64,000 bases of DNA from Andrena cerasifolii (Eukaryota; Arthropoda; Insecta; Hymenoptera; Andrenidae), in the NCBI RefSeq assembly GCF_050908995.1, contig NC_135118.1, positions 14,269,501 to 14,333,500 on the forward strand, in the 5' to 3' direction. Positions 22,794-34,001 of this stretch are shown here, in pieces. The translations under genes were made by a program, and so were the position numbers. Positions within the stretch are counted from its first letter, which is position 1. The number at the start of each line of letters is the position of its first letter. Below the pieces are notes generated by a model. The model saw only the letters and a list, made by a program, of their open reading frames with translations, was not told where the DNA came from and made no database searches.

Positions 22794-23523
22794 TTAAAGC
22801 CCACAAAAATAGGTGAGATTTAGGAATTAATTAAAGGAGAAACTACCAGGTAATTTATTGGGACCTTTTGCATTGTATTAAGAACGTCTTAAAGTATAAA
22901 AATATTTTTTTGTCGTTGTATTAATTATTGCAAATGGCACTGGAAGCCATTGAAGTCGTGGCGTCAAAAAATCCATCCAAAACGGCGGGACGTGTAGCAC
23001 CTAAACCATTGGTATCAAATAATAAACAATGCCAGACTATTAAAAGGCATGAAATTCCCTAGTGGACAAACCTGTAAAAATTACAAATAATGGACACTCT
23101 TTGACAAAATAACGACACTTAAAATTTGAAATCACTTTTTCCCTGCGTTTTCATCCTTTCAACGTCTTAAAAAAATACAAATTTTTAAAAGTTTCAAAAT
23201 GTTAGAGGTTTCTCCACTGCATAGAAGTATATTCTTCACACTGAAAAAGTTTCAATCGAATTGGATAATAATTTTTCGAGACGTTTGTCCCGCCGATTTG
23301 AAGAACACGATTTCCAGAAAAACGCGTTTAAAGTTTTACGTGAGCGCCGAGTGGCTTTTTTTTACATACCCACGCATTTCGCCGCTACTCAGATGCCTGT
23401 AACTTCAGGAATTTCCCGAATTTCAAAAAATCCTTCTGAACATATATTCTTAAAGGTTGTATATTCCAAAAATGAAATAAAAAGCTCGATTTTCGACATT
23501 TTTAATCCGGAACCACCCCTTAA
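22794..23523. mobile_element. TTAA element, inverted relative of 36339-37038
   Basis: A 730-bp element between TTAA at 22794-22797 and 23520-23523. In reverse complement it aligns along its length with the 36.3-kb element. Shared blocks are TTTAGGAATTAATT, TTAATACAATGCAA, GAAGTATATTCTTCA, the ACGTAAAACTTTAAACGCG core and CCGGAACC near the TTAA end. At the left it lacks about 20 bp of the terminus, including the CCGGAACCTCCC word kept in the other copy. Non-coding. Confidence 0.8.
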
Positions 23524-24749
23524 TGTGTAATCCTTCTGCAGTGTAGCACGGGGGAGACTCGGGAAGGTTGTTTCTTTTGTATTTGTTATCGCGTATACGA
23601 ATAATTAAGTGTCAATAGAAATACATATTTGTGGGCCCTCTCTGATGATTTCGTTACACATATTTGCATTGCGGGAGGGGTGAAGGCGCGACAATGTGCA
23701 ATTGGAAAGTGTCATGTCTCGTGTTTCACCGTGGAAGATAGAGGAGATAAGTAATCCCCTCGTTCCAAGGCCCATAACGCTAATCCACCTTCGTAATTAA
23801 TTTACACGAACGCTGTGACATTATATTGCCGCGTGGTGATTTAAACCCTGTCACTGAATAACGTCTAATATTCATATTTAATGAGAGGTAAGAGCACCCG
23901 AGGCGAGATAAATAAATCACACACGTTCGTCGACGTAACTCATAAAAACAACGCCTGGCGACTAGACGCCTCTTAATGTTTCTTTGAAAACAAATAGAAA
24001 TAAAATCAATTAATCTCGTCGCAGGCAGTGTACTCGAAAAAATGTGTGTCGTGACATTTGTCTCAACGAAGACGTTCGACGAATAGCATTATTGACGACG
24101 GTATAAGATATTCAATGTAATGTTGGACGAGTTTTTTTTTATATTTTCCATGATTCATCGACATCCTGACGGGCTCGAGAACAGATAAGTCTCTTGCATC
24201 CATCGATTGATCCATTCTGCCCACAAATTACAGCATAAAATCTCTCGCGAGCAGTCATGCACTTCCTTGAAAACAGTTTCTCCGTTTAATCGCTCTGCCA
24301 TCGAGTCGAATGCAACGAAAGGTTATGCTGTTTTATTAAGAAACACGGCGACCGAACAAAAAGCACAGCCGAGAAAAATTCGCTTTCTAAACTATCTTTG
24401 CGGTAGGCCACTCGGGGCGACGCTTGTGTACCACGAAAGTATAAGTGATTCTATTGGATAGCTACATGATATTTCATAGAAATATCGTCGTGTTATTTCA
24501 AGATTTTTCCTCCTAATCGGACGAAATTCAACCAAAACATTCCACACAAAATTGTTGAATAGTTAATTATCTTATTTTCATTCCTCACTGGAATAAACCA
24601 GCAGTTCTTACACCTCTACTTAATTTTCTTGTAGTCATAGATGGGCTATGGATTTGTCTTAAATTATTTACTTGAAAAGGAAACAAAAGAGCTTTGAAAT
24701 CCTACTATCATATATATATAATATACTCCTACGAATATAATAAATGCGA
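23524..24749. other. Unique stretch without a supported gene
   Basis: Only short frames such as 24207-24461 with no recognisable features. No repeat was identified. Confidence 0.5.
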
Positions 24750-25140
24750 TAGTGATATGATTGATAACTATTTTATGTATTGAAAAATGATTCTTATATG
24801 AAAAGGTTATTTCTAAAACACTACTTTAAAAATTGTATAAATTACGTATTAAAAACCAAACCATAATTATTTTGAGGACAAAAGGATATCTTAAGCACCA
24901 CCAGGAATTGAAGCCATGCCTTGAAATTATTTTCAGATCTTTGGATAACACAATATAAGTGTTTGAAGGGACTTAAAAATCTGGATTCATTCTTTGCGAT
25001 CGGTCTAGCCTTACATGAACAAAATTGGTGGCATTTGATACTCATATTAGTTCTTCAATTGACATTTGCATTTATTTTGTCGAATTGAAAAATTTATTTT
25101 TGTGGTTTTGACCATGGAATCGCGAAACTTCCCCACTGTG
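24750..25140. mobile_element. Partial copy of the CACAGTGGGG element
   Basis: About 390 bp matching the reverse complement of the left part of 34002-35062, including ATAACTATTTTATGTATTGA, TATAAGTGTTTGAAG, GCGATCGGTCTA and the terminus CTTCCCCACTGTG at 25140. The other end of the element is missing. The adjacent sequence changes at once to a different hAT-like repeat. Confidence 0.8.
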
Positions 25141-25337
25141 CTCCGGTCAGCCGGTTCCCCCCCTTATTTTTCTCCAGGCGTTACACGAGACCCGGCAGGG
25201 AGAGAGTGCGGCTCCCGGAGAAGAAATTCATCAGATTGAAGTTGGTGTGGAGGGGGCCGTTCTCCTACGGCTCTACGGAGCAGGCGAAGAGGAGAAGGAG
25301 CCACTGCGGCTCGGGAGCCGCTAGTTCGACACCCCTG
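25141..25337. mobile_element. hAT-like terminal fragment (CAGGGGTGTCGAACT end)
   Basis: On the minus strand the segment begins CAGGGGTGTCGAACTAGCGG and continues with GC-rich sequence. CAGGGGTGTCNAACT is a common hAT-type terminus. GCGGCTCC-type words recur near both ends (25208 and 25310-25322), suggesting inverted subterminal repeats. The left terminus is not recognisable, probably because it abuts the preceding fragment. The small frame across it (25206-25415) is incidental. Confidence 0.55.
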
Positions 25338-26734
25338 ATGTACGGTATAGAAGAATATTCTGTATATTCATCCATAAAAATTGAGACAGAAAGAAGGTTC
25401 AGAGTTATTCAATAATGACCTGCATTAAGAATTTGGAAGTGCATGCTGCCTAATGCTCCCTCAACAAAAAACAGCCCCAGTGTTACATAGGAACCCGACT
25501 GAAATGTTAATGGAAACGTTACGATTCACATTCACCGCTGAAACGTGATGCAGCATCTTCCATTGTGACACCTTCGGCGTTTAGTGATGAGAAAGACAAA
25601 GAACGATAGTAGATTTACTACTAGAACCTGTACAGGACACTACATAGAGAGCTCTTCCCCTTTATACGATCTAAAAAATTGTGTTTCAAGAGCATTCTGT
25701 TTTGCAGGCGTTCTTGCCAGTGCAGACATAATTTTTAGCTTGTGATACTATTCGGAATGCTTCCCAATGAAGACATAATTAATTTTCCACTTAATTTTAA
25801 TAAATGTTGCGCACAGATGTCGCCACAAAGGAAACCCTACTGGTTTTAATATGGTTTTAAATTGAAAAAAAATAATTTCTCCTATTTTATACGATTTGTA
25901 CAGAAAAGCCAGGATTAGGCACGACAGGAAAATCTGTCAGGCACTGTAATAACGTCCGCTCTGACGCTTGCACCCCTTGCTAAGGCGATGGAGTCATCAG
26001 CTGATCTAGCTTGTCACCGAACAACTCGTCAATACAAATTAGGCAGCTCGCAACACCGTAGAGTTATAGAGAGCACCAATGTGCATTCTCGCCAGAAAAG
26101 TTTCGTGTCTTCCGCGGGGATGGGGCAAGCTCGTTAGCAGGAGCATCATCGCGCCAAATTGAATACAGTGCGCCGGTTTTTCTGCAATGATCGATCACGC
26201 GGATCGTTAGCTTCGAGCGCGCTAAATAATTACGAATCTAACAGCGTCTGCTTAGAAACGTCCGCGTTGCCGGTCGTTAATCATCCGTTAATTGAAACAC
26301 GATTACGAAACAACGAGTAACGCCGATACGCCGCTGTCTTTTTTTTTTTCATCCCCCCATCGAAGGAACCGAGTCCTGGCGCGAGAAATGGTCTTAATGT
26401 TCGACCAGCCGATGGCATTTCGCAGCGATGACGCATGTAATAATTTCCTGCTTTCGCAACCGTAGCCGTGGCGCCGTTTTTCTCTCGGCATCTCGAGTCG
26501 CTTTTTCCTTGGATGCTCCTGGAGGCTCGCCGATTAACGACTCAGCCGTCCACTGGCCCTCAGACGCCTGGGAAATGTGAAGTCGCCTTCGCTTCGAAAT
26601 GGCACTCGGCGATCTAGAGGGTTGCAGGTTAAGAAATGGCTCTTAAGAGCGTAGAGGGAGGTAATTTGAGGTATGGGAGACGGAAGTGTTGAAAGTTTTG
26701 TACAGATGTAATTAATTGTTTCCTTTGTGGGAAA
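25338..26734. other. Unique stretch without a supported gene
   Basis: CpG-rich around 26050-26620. Only short, featureless frames. Confidence 0.45.
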
Positions 26735-27397
26735 TTAACGCTTTGAGTGGCGGAGTGTTTTGAAAAATGGCCCTTTAAGTCCGCCAGACCTTTCCAAGCG
26801 ATCACTTTCTGCTGGGGTGGTTTTGTATCAAGAGAATTTCGAGCGTGGATTGTTTACAAGTCAACATTCGGGGATTGAACGCAGAATGAGACTGCTTTTG
26901 ATGCTTCCCAGGAAATATACACAGTGGAGTTAGGCATTAACTTAATAAAAAATTATTTAAATAAGGATCGAATAAAAGTTGCTTTAACTTTAGATTATTC
27001 GGCGAATAAAGTTAATTTTTTATTCGATTAGAATTTATTCGGCGAATAAAGTTAATTTTTTTATTCGATTAGAATTTATTCGACGAACAAAGATAATTTT
27101 TTTATTCGACGAATAAAGTTACTTTTTTTATTCGTCGAGAGTTTCAAATTCAGCATCGAATAAATTTTTAACTTTAACCGTAACTGTCTCTTTAACTTTA
27201 TTCGACGGTGTATTCGGCGTCGAATAACTTTCCGGCGCGCGTTAACCCGAGGTAACTTTATTCGACTCATGACGAGTAATTTTTTAACTTTTATTCGTTA
27301 TTCGAAATTGTATTTGAATAAAAATTTTGCCCATCTCTGATACACAGGATGCGAATCCTTCGGTGTGAAAACACGCTGACGTCACTCATTGTCAGTG
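26735..27397. mobile_element. TTAA-type MITE interrupted by a hAT MITE
   Basis: The left end TTAACGCTTTGAGTGGCG, then TTTTGAAAAATGGCCC, is followed at 27348 by GATGCGAATCCTTCGG, then GTGTGAAAACACGC. Removing the 415-bp hAT element and one target copy leaves about 240 bp, matching the uninterrupted copy at 32778-33019 in order and spacing. The presumed right terminus, best preserved at 46326 on the opposite strand as TTAACACTTGAACTGG, is decayed here. Non-coding. Confidence 0.72.
26925..27339. mobile_element. hAT MITE with exact 8-bp target duplication
   Basis: A 415-bp element, TGGAGTTAGGC to GCCCATCTCTG, flanked on both sides by ATACACAG (26917-26924 and 27340-27347). The complement of the right end reads CAGAGATGGGCAAAA, a hAT-type terminus. 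The interior is built from TTATTCGNCGAATAAAGTTA words; about 40 bp is repeated two and a half times between 26998 and 27120. Related copies are at 52590-52874 and 56251-57249. The 64-codon minus-strand frame is a by-product of the repeat. Confidence 0.88.
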
Positions 27398-28419
27398 GAA
27401 CTACTTTGTATAAGTGTGCCTCCGAAGCACACAGCGGTTTAAATGAAAATTACGAACTGGTATCATAAAATCTTGTAAAAATGGCAGATTTCGTGGTTTC
27501 CTGCAATTAAATGAATTATAAATTCTGCAATCAGCCACACTGTATTATTTCCTGTTCCCAAGTTCTCTATTCAATAACTGCAGTATTAAACAAAGAAGAT
27601 GAACATATGATCTACGTATATATATATCATAATCAATATAATTATACTTCTTCTCGAAAATACCATAAGAATTTTAAAAAGCTACAAAGCTGCTAAAAGT
27701 TCACGTTTCAATTGACACGGAGCTACCTGCGTGTCCGAAAATTCTGTCCCCGTTGCACGAATAGATAAGGTCAGTTTTTCACAGAGACGAACGGACGCGG
27801 TTTTCTGCACGGATGACCGTAAAATGGGCGAACGCGAATTCGCGTGACCTGAAACGCGGTCGCATGCATTCCTGTCGCAAATTTTCTTGGCGTGCGGTTA
27901 GGGGAGAAATCACTTCGGACACGTCACGCCGCGCAAAGAGCCTTTCGACATCTGTATTCGTCGGAGATCATTACAGGTGTAATCGGCATTCGTTCGTTCT
28001 GACGCAACGAGCGCATTGTTTCCACCGCGACGAAACGTATCTGCGTCGCTCCTGTTCGCGTGAGCCGCTCGTCACGCCAACTGACAAAGGGCAAAATTTT
28101 CCTTTGTCGTCGAGGTCACACCGAATTAGAATCTACTATACCTTTATTGATATGACTTTTACAGGTTTATGAGAGTTTTACAATAATCGTAAGAGAATGA
28201 CGTGGTAATGCTGCTGGTCTTAGGTTTGAAACTGAAACATGCCTCTGCTTGGGACCAGTATTTAACCTGGGTCCTATTGGAGGGATGGACTGCTCGGGAA
28301 ATCGGTATATCGTGGAAATCCATTTTGGTGACGCACGAAATTTTGGATTGGGGAAACCGGGGATGGTAGGCCAGTTTTTCTGTGTTTGATTTATAATAAA
28401 TTATGTGGAGGAAATGTCA
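27398..28419. other. Unique stretch without a supported gene
   Basis: A 119-codon frame at 27813-28172 lies in CpG-rich DNA and shows no recognisable features. No repeat was seen. Confidence 0.45.
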
Positions 28420-28970
28420 TTAAGGGGTTATACCTAGGCGGCTTAAAACAGGCGAATATTTGTGATTTTTTTTTAAGAAGCGGAAGCGTATATTTTGTAC
28501 AAAATATTTTGCACTTAAAAGAGCAACATTTAAAGAACATTTGGTAATTTTTTTGTAGAAAAAAATTTATGTTGAAATTTTTTAAAGTTGAAATCTTGAT
28601 TTTTTCGCATGATTTTTGCACGAAAAAATCAGGATTTCAAATTTAAATAGCCGCCGTTTTGTTTTAAATTAATATTTCGGAAAATTCTCTCCGCCAAACG
28701 GAAGATACATTAATATACTAACGAAACCTTTTTTGTTTTCTGATTTTAGATAGTCTGGTTCCGAATGGCAATGCTGACCGCAAAACCAAACTTTTAAAAA
28801 GGCTTCTTGGATGTGGATTGTTACTTTATTATAAACTTTAATATTTTTCTACAAGAAAAATAACCAAATGTTCTTTAAATATCGCTCTTTTAAGTGCAAT
28901 ATGTTCTGTAAGAATAAATGCTTCCGCTTTTTCAAAAAAAAATTCACAGGTATTTTAATGTTTTTCTAAC
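28420..28970. mobile_element. TTAA foldback element
   Basis: Starts TTAAGGGGTTATACC. Inverted arms of about 130 bp (about 28450-28570 and 28840-28960) share AAGCGGAAGC, TTTGCACTTAAAAGAG, TTAAAGAACATTTGG and TTTTTGTAGAAAAA, with the complements on the right. The core carries GCCGCCGTTTTGTTTTAAAT and TCTGGTTCCGAATGGCAA, shared with 17040-17729. The right terminus has lost its recognisable AAGGGG/TTAA sequence, so that boundary is approximate. Confidence 0.8.
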
Positions 28971-29680
28971 ATCTTAGCGACACTCGGAATGCGCGTGCAG
29001 TTTTCCCAACGAGCGGTCGAATTCGCGAGTGGATCCGTATCGCTGTGTCAGAACATGGGAAACCCATTCGTCTGTTGGGGGTTCGACTGGCGATTATCGC
29101 GCTACATTCAATTAAGTTACGACTTGTCTGCGCGCTTCTAATCTACCTATGAAGAGCAAACGATCGACAGATAACGATTTCCTGCGAGATCGAATACTTG
29201 GTGACTGATAATGGCACGGCCGGATACTACCAACAAGCAGATAAAATACATTGTAGCTATCATTTAACTGGAAATTGATAATGACAAAATCGAGTGCGAA
29301 GAATCGCTGGATGAAAAATGCCAGAAAGCTTTACACGCGAAGGTATACGTCTCGTTTGAAATATTTACGAATTTCTTGTTCCGTTCGTTATTTTCTGTCA
29401 TATTCGCTGCAATGGTACTTGGACTTTATTTAAAAATCCGGTAGTAATCTATTAATCCATAATGATTTTAAAGGTGTGTGATAGCCGAGTAAAAGCACGA
29501 AAGACAAATAAATGCATGAAGCAAATAAATCGCGGGGAAACGAAATTTAGCACGTTCTTGGGTTCTTTCCTCGAATAACGCACTGGCGAAATGAAACGTG
29601 ACTTGAACATGTGTTCCTCTGTTACGCGTGCAACAGTAACGTGCATTCATATAGCAATCAATTCTAAGTGTTTTGCTAAT
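28971..29680. other. Unique stretch without a supported gene
   Basis: Short, featureless frames only, and no repeats. Confidence 0.45.
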
Positions 29681-29890
29681 AAAAAAATATTAATATTAAT
29701 TTAATTTAATTTAATTTAATTTTAATTTTTAACTTAATTTTTATTCACGGGACAAGCCCATTAAGCACAAGAACAACATAGCAAGAGATAATTACAGCAA
29801 AATACAGAAAAAGAAAAAAAAGAGAGAGAAACGAAAAAAAAGGCTAGACAAGAACAAAGATGACATTTGACAGAATAAGAGTAAATCGTG
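29681..29890 (-). mobile_element. LINE-type 3' end with TTAAA-like tail
   Basis: On the minus strand, a T-rich and CT-rich stretch is followed by GTTCTTGTGCTTAATGGG, the mini hairpin GGGCTTGTCCC, GTGAATAAAAATT and a tail of AATTA/AAATT repeats (29685-29740 on the plus strand). Its layout matches 15799-15895 and 48760-48877. No coding part remains. Confidence 0.6.
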
Positions 29891-30976
29891 CTGGAACTCC
29901 TAAGTGGGTATTTCCAGTTGACAGAAAATCGCAGGGAATCAGTTTGCAAAGAAATTTCTCTGCTCAAAAGCACTATGCACCATCGCGAGAAAAGAAAAAT
30001 TAACGCAGAGAAAGAAAATGTAAAAGATTTCGCTCAATACCAACACTATTAAATTCTCACCAATCGGTGAAGGTTTAATCCAGCTGAGCCGCCCACTTAC
30101 TTAACGTTAAACACGCAATCGGCGCGTAATTACAGCCGATTAAATTACGATTTGTTGTAAGACACCGCGACAGAGAAATTACACGCAAAAAGTCGATCCG
30201 GCTGCAGCCATGATTGATAAAGCCCATAACAACTGGCAAATTATAACGTCCATTTAATCCCCGACGATATTAACGAATGCGTGTATACCCGCTCCTGGTG
30301 AAATTCACAAGGGGGTCCACGGCTTGCCAGCATTTCCAATGAATAATGAATTTTTCGTTCTGCCACGCCGCGAGACTGCATATGCACGGGCATTAAGTGT
30401 AGCGGTCGCAATTACCGTTGCCAACTCGCGCGAGCCCGAAATGACGCGGGTCATTAATTTATCTCGGAAGAGCGCGCGCGCGCGCGCGGGGCCAATAATT
30501 TGTGGCTTGGAGGCATTTGGTCGCGAGTTAAATGCTAATAATCTGGGCGGTTATTAAACGGTCATGCTAGATCACCAGCGAGACCAAGCCTTTCACCAAA
30601 GTCGAAAATTCTTTATGGACAACGGTGCACCTGATAACTGGGTCCGTTCGCGATCGGTATCTTTCACTCGCCGCGGCAGCGTTCAATTTGCTCTCCCCTC
30701 TGGGGGCGCGTTCCGCGATAAAAAGAAACCCTTGTTCTGCGCGGCTCGTGTACCTATAACACCTATAACTCACGACTCAATCAAACATCGTGTAGGTATT
30801 ACAGAGCCGGCGAAATTTGAATTTGGAGATGTTGAAGGTTGGTGAATTTTTCGCAGGTAAAAATGCTTTGAAGGAGGAAAAGAAGGTGGGAAGAGTTTCG
30901 TTCTGGCAAGGCAAGCAAAAGTTAATCAAGCGCTACTATCACCTGACTTCCTTCAACATGATTTTTATTTAAGGTA
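29891..30976. other. Unique, CpG-rich stretch with a (GC)n run
   Basis: A (GC)n microsatellite of about 17 bp lies at 30472-30488. Frames at 30324-30845 overlap on both strands with no recognisable features. Several ATTAAT/TAATTA words occur, as is common in insect non-coding DNA. Confidence 0.45.
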
Positions 30977-32106
30977 GGGTAAGGTGGGGCTGAAAGTCCC
31001 GCTTTTCGATTAAACCTATGTAAAATTTAGTAATAACAATCTAAAGATATACAGTGTTTTTTTGTAGAAATTATAACTATTATAATTTACTTCTACGGAG
31101 TCCGTTTATTGATACTGTTATTTTTTGTTGATTTATACCACAAAATATAATAAAAATAAATAAGTAAAAAGTTCTTTCCAAATCAATAAATATTTATTAA
31201 ACCAATTCTTTTTGGTATACAGTATTGAAAGGAAAGCATGACTTCTTTAACAAAAAATAAAAATATAAGTCGGAGATTCAGTTTAGATTGAAAGCTAAAA
31301 AAAATCTTCTCCCAACTAAAACAAAAACACTATTTAAAGACTTTTCTTTCCTTTTTTTTGAAAATAAGCAAAATATATCCTTCTTTCGTTTTATTAATTA
31401 AAAATTCCTGCATTTAAAGATATGGATACGTACCAGTGGCTCAAATTATTACTATTTTCGTCGCATCTTCTAAATTCTGGAGAGACTTAAAAAAAAAACA
31501 TATCGGTTCTTTCATTTTTTTTTACTACAATTATTTCTTTATATGACCTTTAATTTGGTATAAATTGTATCAGCTTCCGAGTGCTCCCACATAAGAAAAA
31601 TACACATAATAAAATGAAAAAACTAGACAAATCTGTGCTAGAATATTTATTTTGAAAAGACACTAAAATTTACTATCAATACGAATTATTTAAAAAATTA
31701 CATTTTTTTATAATTGTTTCATATATTTATTACTAATTTGTGTTTAAATGTATTTAAAAAATATATATATTTTCTTTGTTTTACTTTTATTATGTTCAAA
31801 AATATATTTCACTGAATTATTTTATGTTAAAAATTAATTGTTTTGCGTATACATATGATTAACATATCAATTACATGTAAATAACTGTATCTTAATGTAA
31901 AATTGATTTTTAATTTTCTTCCTATACACTCGTTACACTGTGCGTCGTGTAATTCGCACAAACGTCCGGGAGTGCTGGCGACTCTGCGGTCACCCCCGTT
32001 TCCCCTTGCCTTTTACATGGTATGCTGCAATACTGAACCGATTGTTTGTAAATAGAGATTTTGAATTCGGGAATTTTCACCCGCGGGACTTTTAGCCTAC
32101 ACGGTA
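30977..32106. mobile_element. Possible large inverted-repeat element, AT-rich interior
   Basis: The left end GGGTAAGGTGGGGCTGAAAG, followed by TCCCGC, pairs with the right end GCGGGACTTTTAGCCTACAC, then GGTAA, over about 24 bp with four or five differences. The about 1.1-kb interior is very AT-rich (31020-31920) and has no coding frame. The terminus resembles that of 35614-37189 (GGGTAAAGTAGCC). Target duplication and superfamily are not clear. Confidence 0.5.
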
Positions 32107-32777
32107 AAACATCAAACGCGAATAACTGAAGAAGTTTTGAATGTCTGACCCGATATGGAGAGTGATTCTTACAGAGTAGAATGTCCTCTATATGGCCTGA
32201 AATGTTCATTAAAGTCGGTGACCCGAAAGAGGCGGCCTTCTCCTTGTGAGTTGTAGAGGTTTTTTAGCCCGGCAGATTAGAGATGCGAGTACAGTATATA
32301 CTGTTATTACTTTCACGTCCCAGTGAAGAATATTAAAGTGCTCTAAACCTCTCTTGAATCATGGTCTCGTGAAACCCCGCAGCAGATAAGCGATTGCAAC
32401 GCAGAAGGGAAGTGTGTTCAGACGTACAGTCTCGTAGCCGTTTTTTATCCTTAATGCGAACGACTCCCCAAACTGTGCCCACTTATTCCCGGGACACCCT
32501 GTGTATACCCGGTTAATTATTATCGAAGGAGCGCCATAAGCGTCCAGGGTATCAATTTTACGCGACAGACTGATTGTAAATTTCGATAACGTATGAGCCT
32601 CCTTCGCCGCCTCAAATTTTCTCCTTTCCGCCGTGAGTAATGGCATGGCGAACGCCCCCTGCAGGAAGTGCAGTTCCGTGAACGAAAAACAGAAAGAAAG
32701 GTGATTGTCAGGGCTCGATTCGCGGAAACAGCCTCTCTTCTACCAATACAGAGGAACCCAATGAGCAGTAAATTTTA
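32107..32777. other. Unique stretch with a possible repeat end
   Basis: Near 32480-32500 the minus strand reads CACAGGGTGTCCCGGGAATA, which resembles terminal sequences common in insect repeats; similar ACAGGGTG words occur at 1685 (minus strand), 5125 and 62534. No partner end was found. No gene was seen. Confidence 0.4.
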
Positions 32778-33019
32778 CTACAGCACTTTGAAGAATGCAA
32801 GGTTTTAAAAAACGCCCCCAATCGATCAGACCTTGCCGAGCGATCGCTTCTGCGGAGAAAGATTAACTTAACTCACCCTGAGCAGGCGTTCGGGTCACCA
32901 GTCTCTACTCGAACGTCACAAATACATTCAACGCTTTCCCAGACCTATCAACGCTAGAACCGTGCTCAGGATGCAAATCCCTCGACGTGAAGACCCGCCG
33001 ACGCCGGTGAAGGCGTGAA
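32778..33019. mobile_element. TTAA-type MITE, related uninterrupted copy
   Basis: About 240 bp that aligns with 26735-27397 without the hAT insert. It has CACTTTGAAGAATGCAAGGT, TTGCCGAGCGATCGCTTCTG, CAACGCTTTCC and then AGGATGCAAATCCCTCGACG. The TTAA termini are degenerate. It shows the pre-insertion sequence at the hAT target site (GCTCAGGATGC against ACACAG then GATGC). Confidence 0.6.
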
Positions 33020-33146
33020 ATGAGCAGAGAATTCCTGCAGCGACACAGGGAGTCCAGCTACGATCAGCTGGCTTCAGAATAAACAACTGGACTCCGAAGG
33101 AGGCAGGTTTCCTTCGCACGAGCCTCGCGGCGTCATTCATATGCAC

Positions 33147-33434
33147 TTAACCCTTAACTGGTATCTTGGGGTCGCTCATGACCCCAGGCACGCAAAGTTC
33201 GCTGCAAAATTTTTGGTTGCCTAAGCTTGTAAACTGTCTTTCTAATTAATTTTATAATAATAGTTTAACTTTCTAGGTTTCTATTATTTTACACATTACC
33301 TAAGAACAAAATATTCATAGAGGTGGATTCAGGGTCGACTTTACAAATTTCCGTGTCCTTTTTTATTTGGGGTCTGCCACGACCCCAGTATACCAGCCAC
33401 GTTTGCCAAAAACAGTATACCAGTTAAGGGTTAA
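33147..33434. mobile_element. TTAA-type MITE
   Basis: A 288-bp element beginning TTAACCCTTAACTGGTAT and ending ATACCAGTTAAGGGTTAA, an 18-bp inverted repeat without mismatch, with TTAA at both ends. Subterminal GGGGTCGCTCATGACCCC at left and GGGGTCTGCCACGACCCC at right form matching short palindromes. The interior is AT-rich and non-coding. It is well preserved and probably among the younger elements here. Confidence 0.88.
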
Positions 33435-34001
33435 TGCCGATGCCATTATACTATAGTCGTAACAAATGGCCGACAAGTAGCGCGGCCCATGAAAATCACA
33501 GTGGCACACGGTTATTAAACGTTCAGCGGCTTTTTTGCCCGCCACGCGCTAGCCTTTCCGCCAGAATTGTTGCGCGCTCACCCCAAAGTCCACGCCCTAG
33601 ATCAGATCGTATAGATCGTTATCGCGCCAGCGGGACGCATAAGCGCATAGATCACCGGGAGTGCAGTGCTACTGACAGTCAACTGCGCCCACAAGATCGA
33701 CCTCCCACACGGTGACTTTTCTGGATATCGCTGACCGATTACGAGGCAGACTGGAACCGACATGCCGAGGAATTTCGCGACCAAGCCGGTGTTTTGAGTC
33801 ACCTCGTTGTTCATGATTTACGATCTCGTGTGTCGTGTGATAGAAGGGGAGGAATAGAGGCGCTTGAAAACGATTGGGTTCGTAGAAATTTATAGGGGAC
33901 GGGAGGAATGCGGCAATGGGGGGAAAAAGGAGTGTGTGTATTAAGGGTGGTTTATGTCTCTTTTATGGTTGTTCCATTGTTTCTGAATTTGGAAGCGGCT
34001 C
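33435..34001. other. Unique stretch without a supported gene
   Basis: Frames at 33434-33814 overlap on both strands with no recognisable features. No repeat was seen. Confidence 0.45.

Noticed and set aside
29060..29100. GGGGGTTCGACTGGCG as a possible tRNA T-arm
   Set aside because: No matching acceptor stem, D-arm or anticodon arm upstream at proper spacing.
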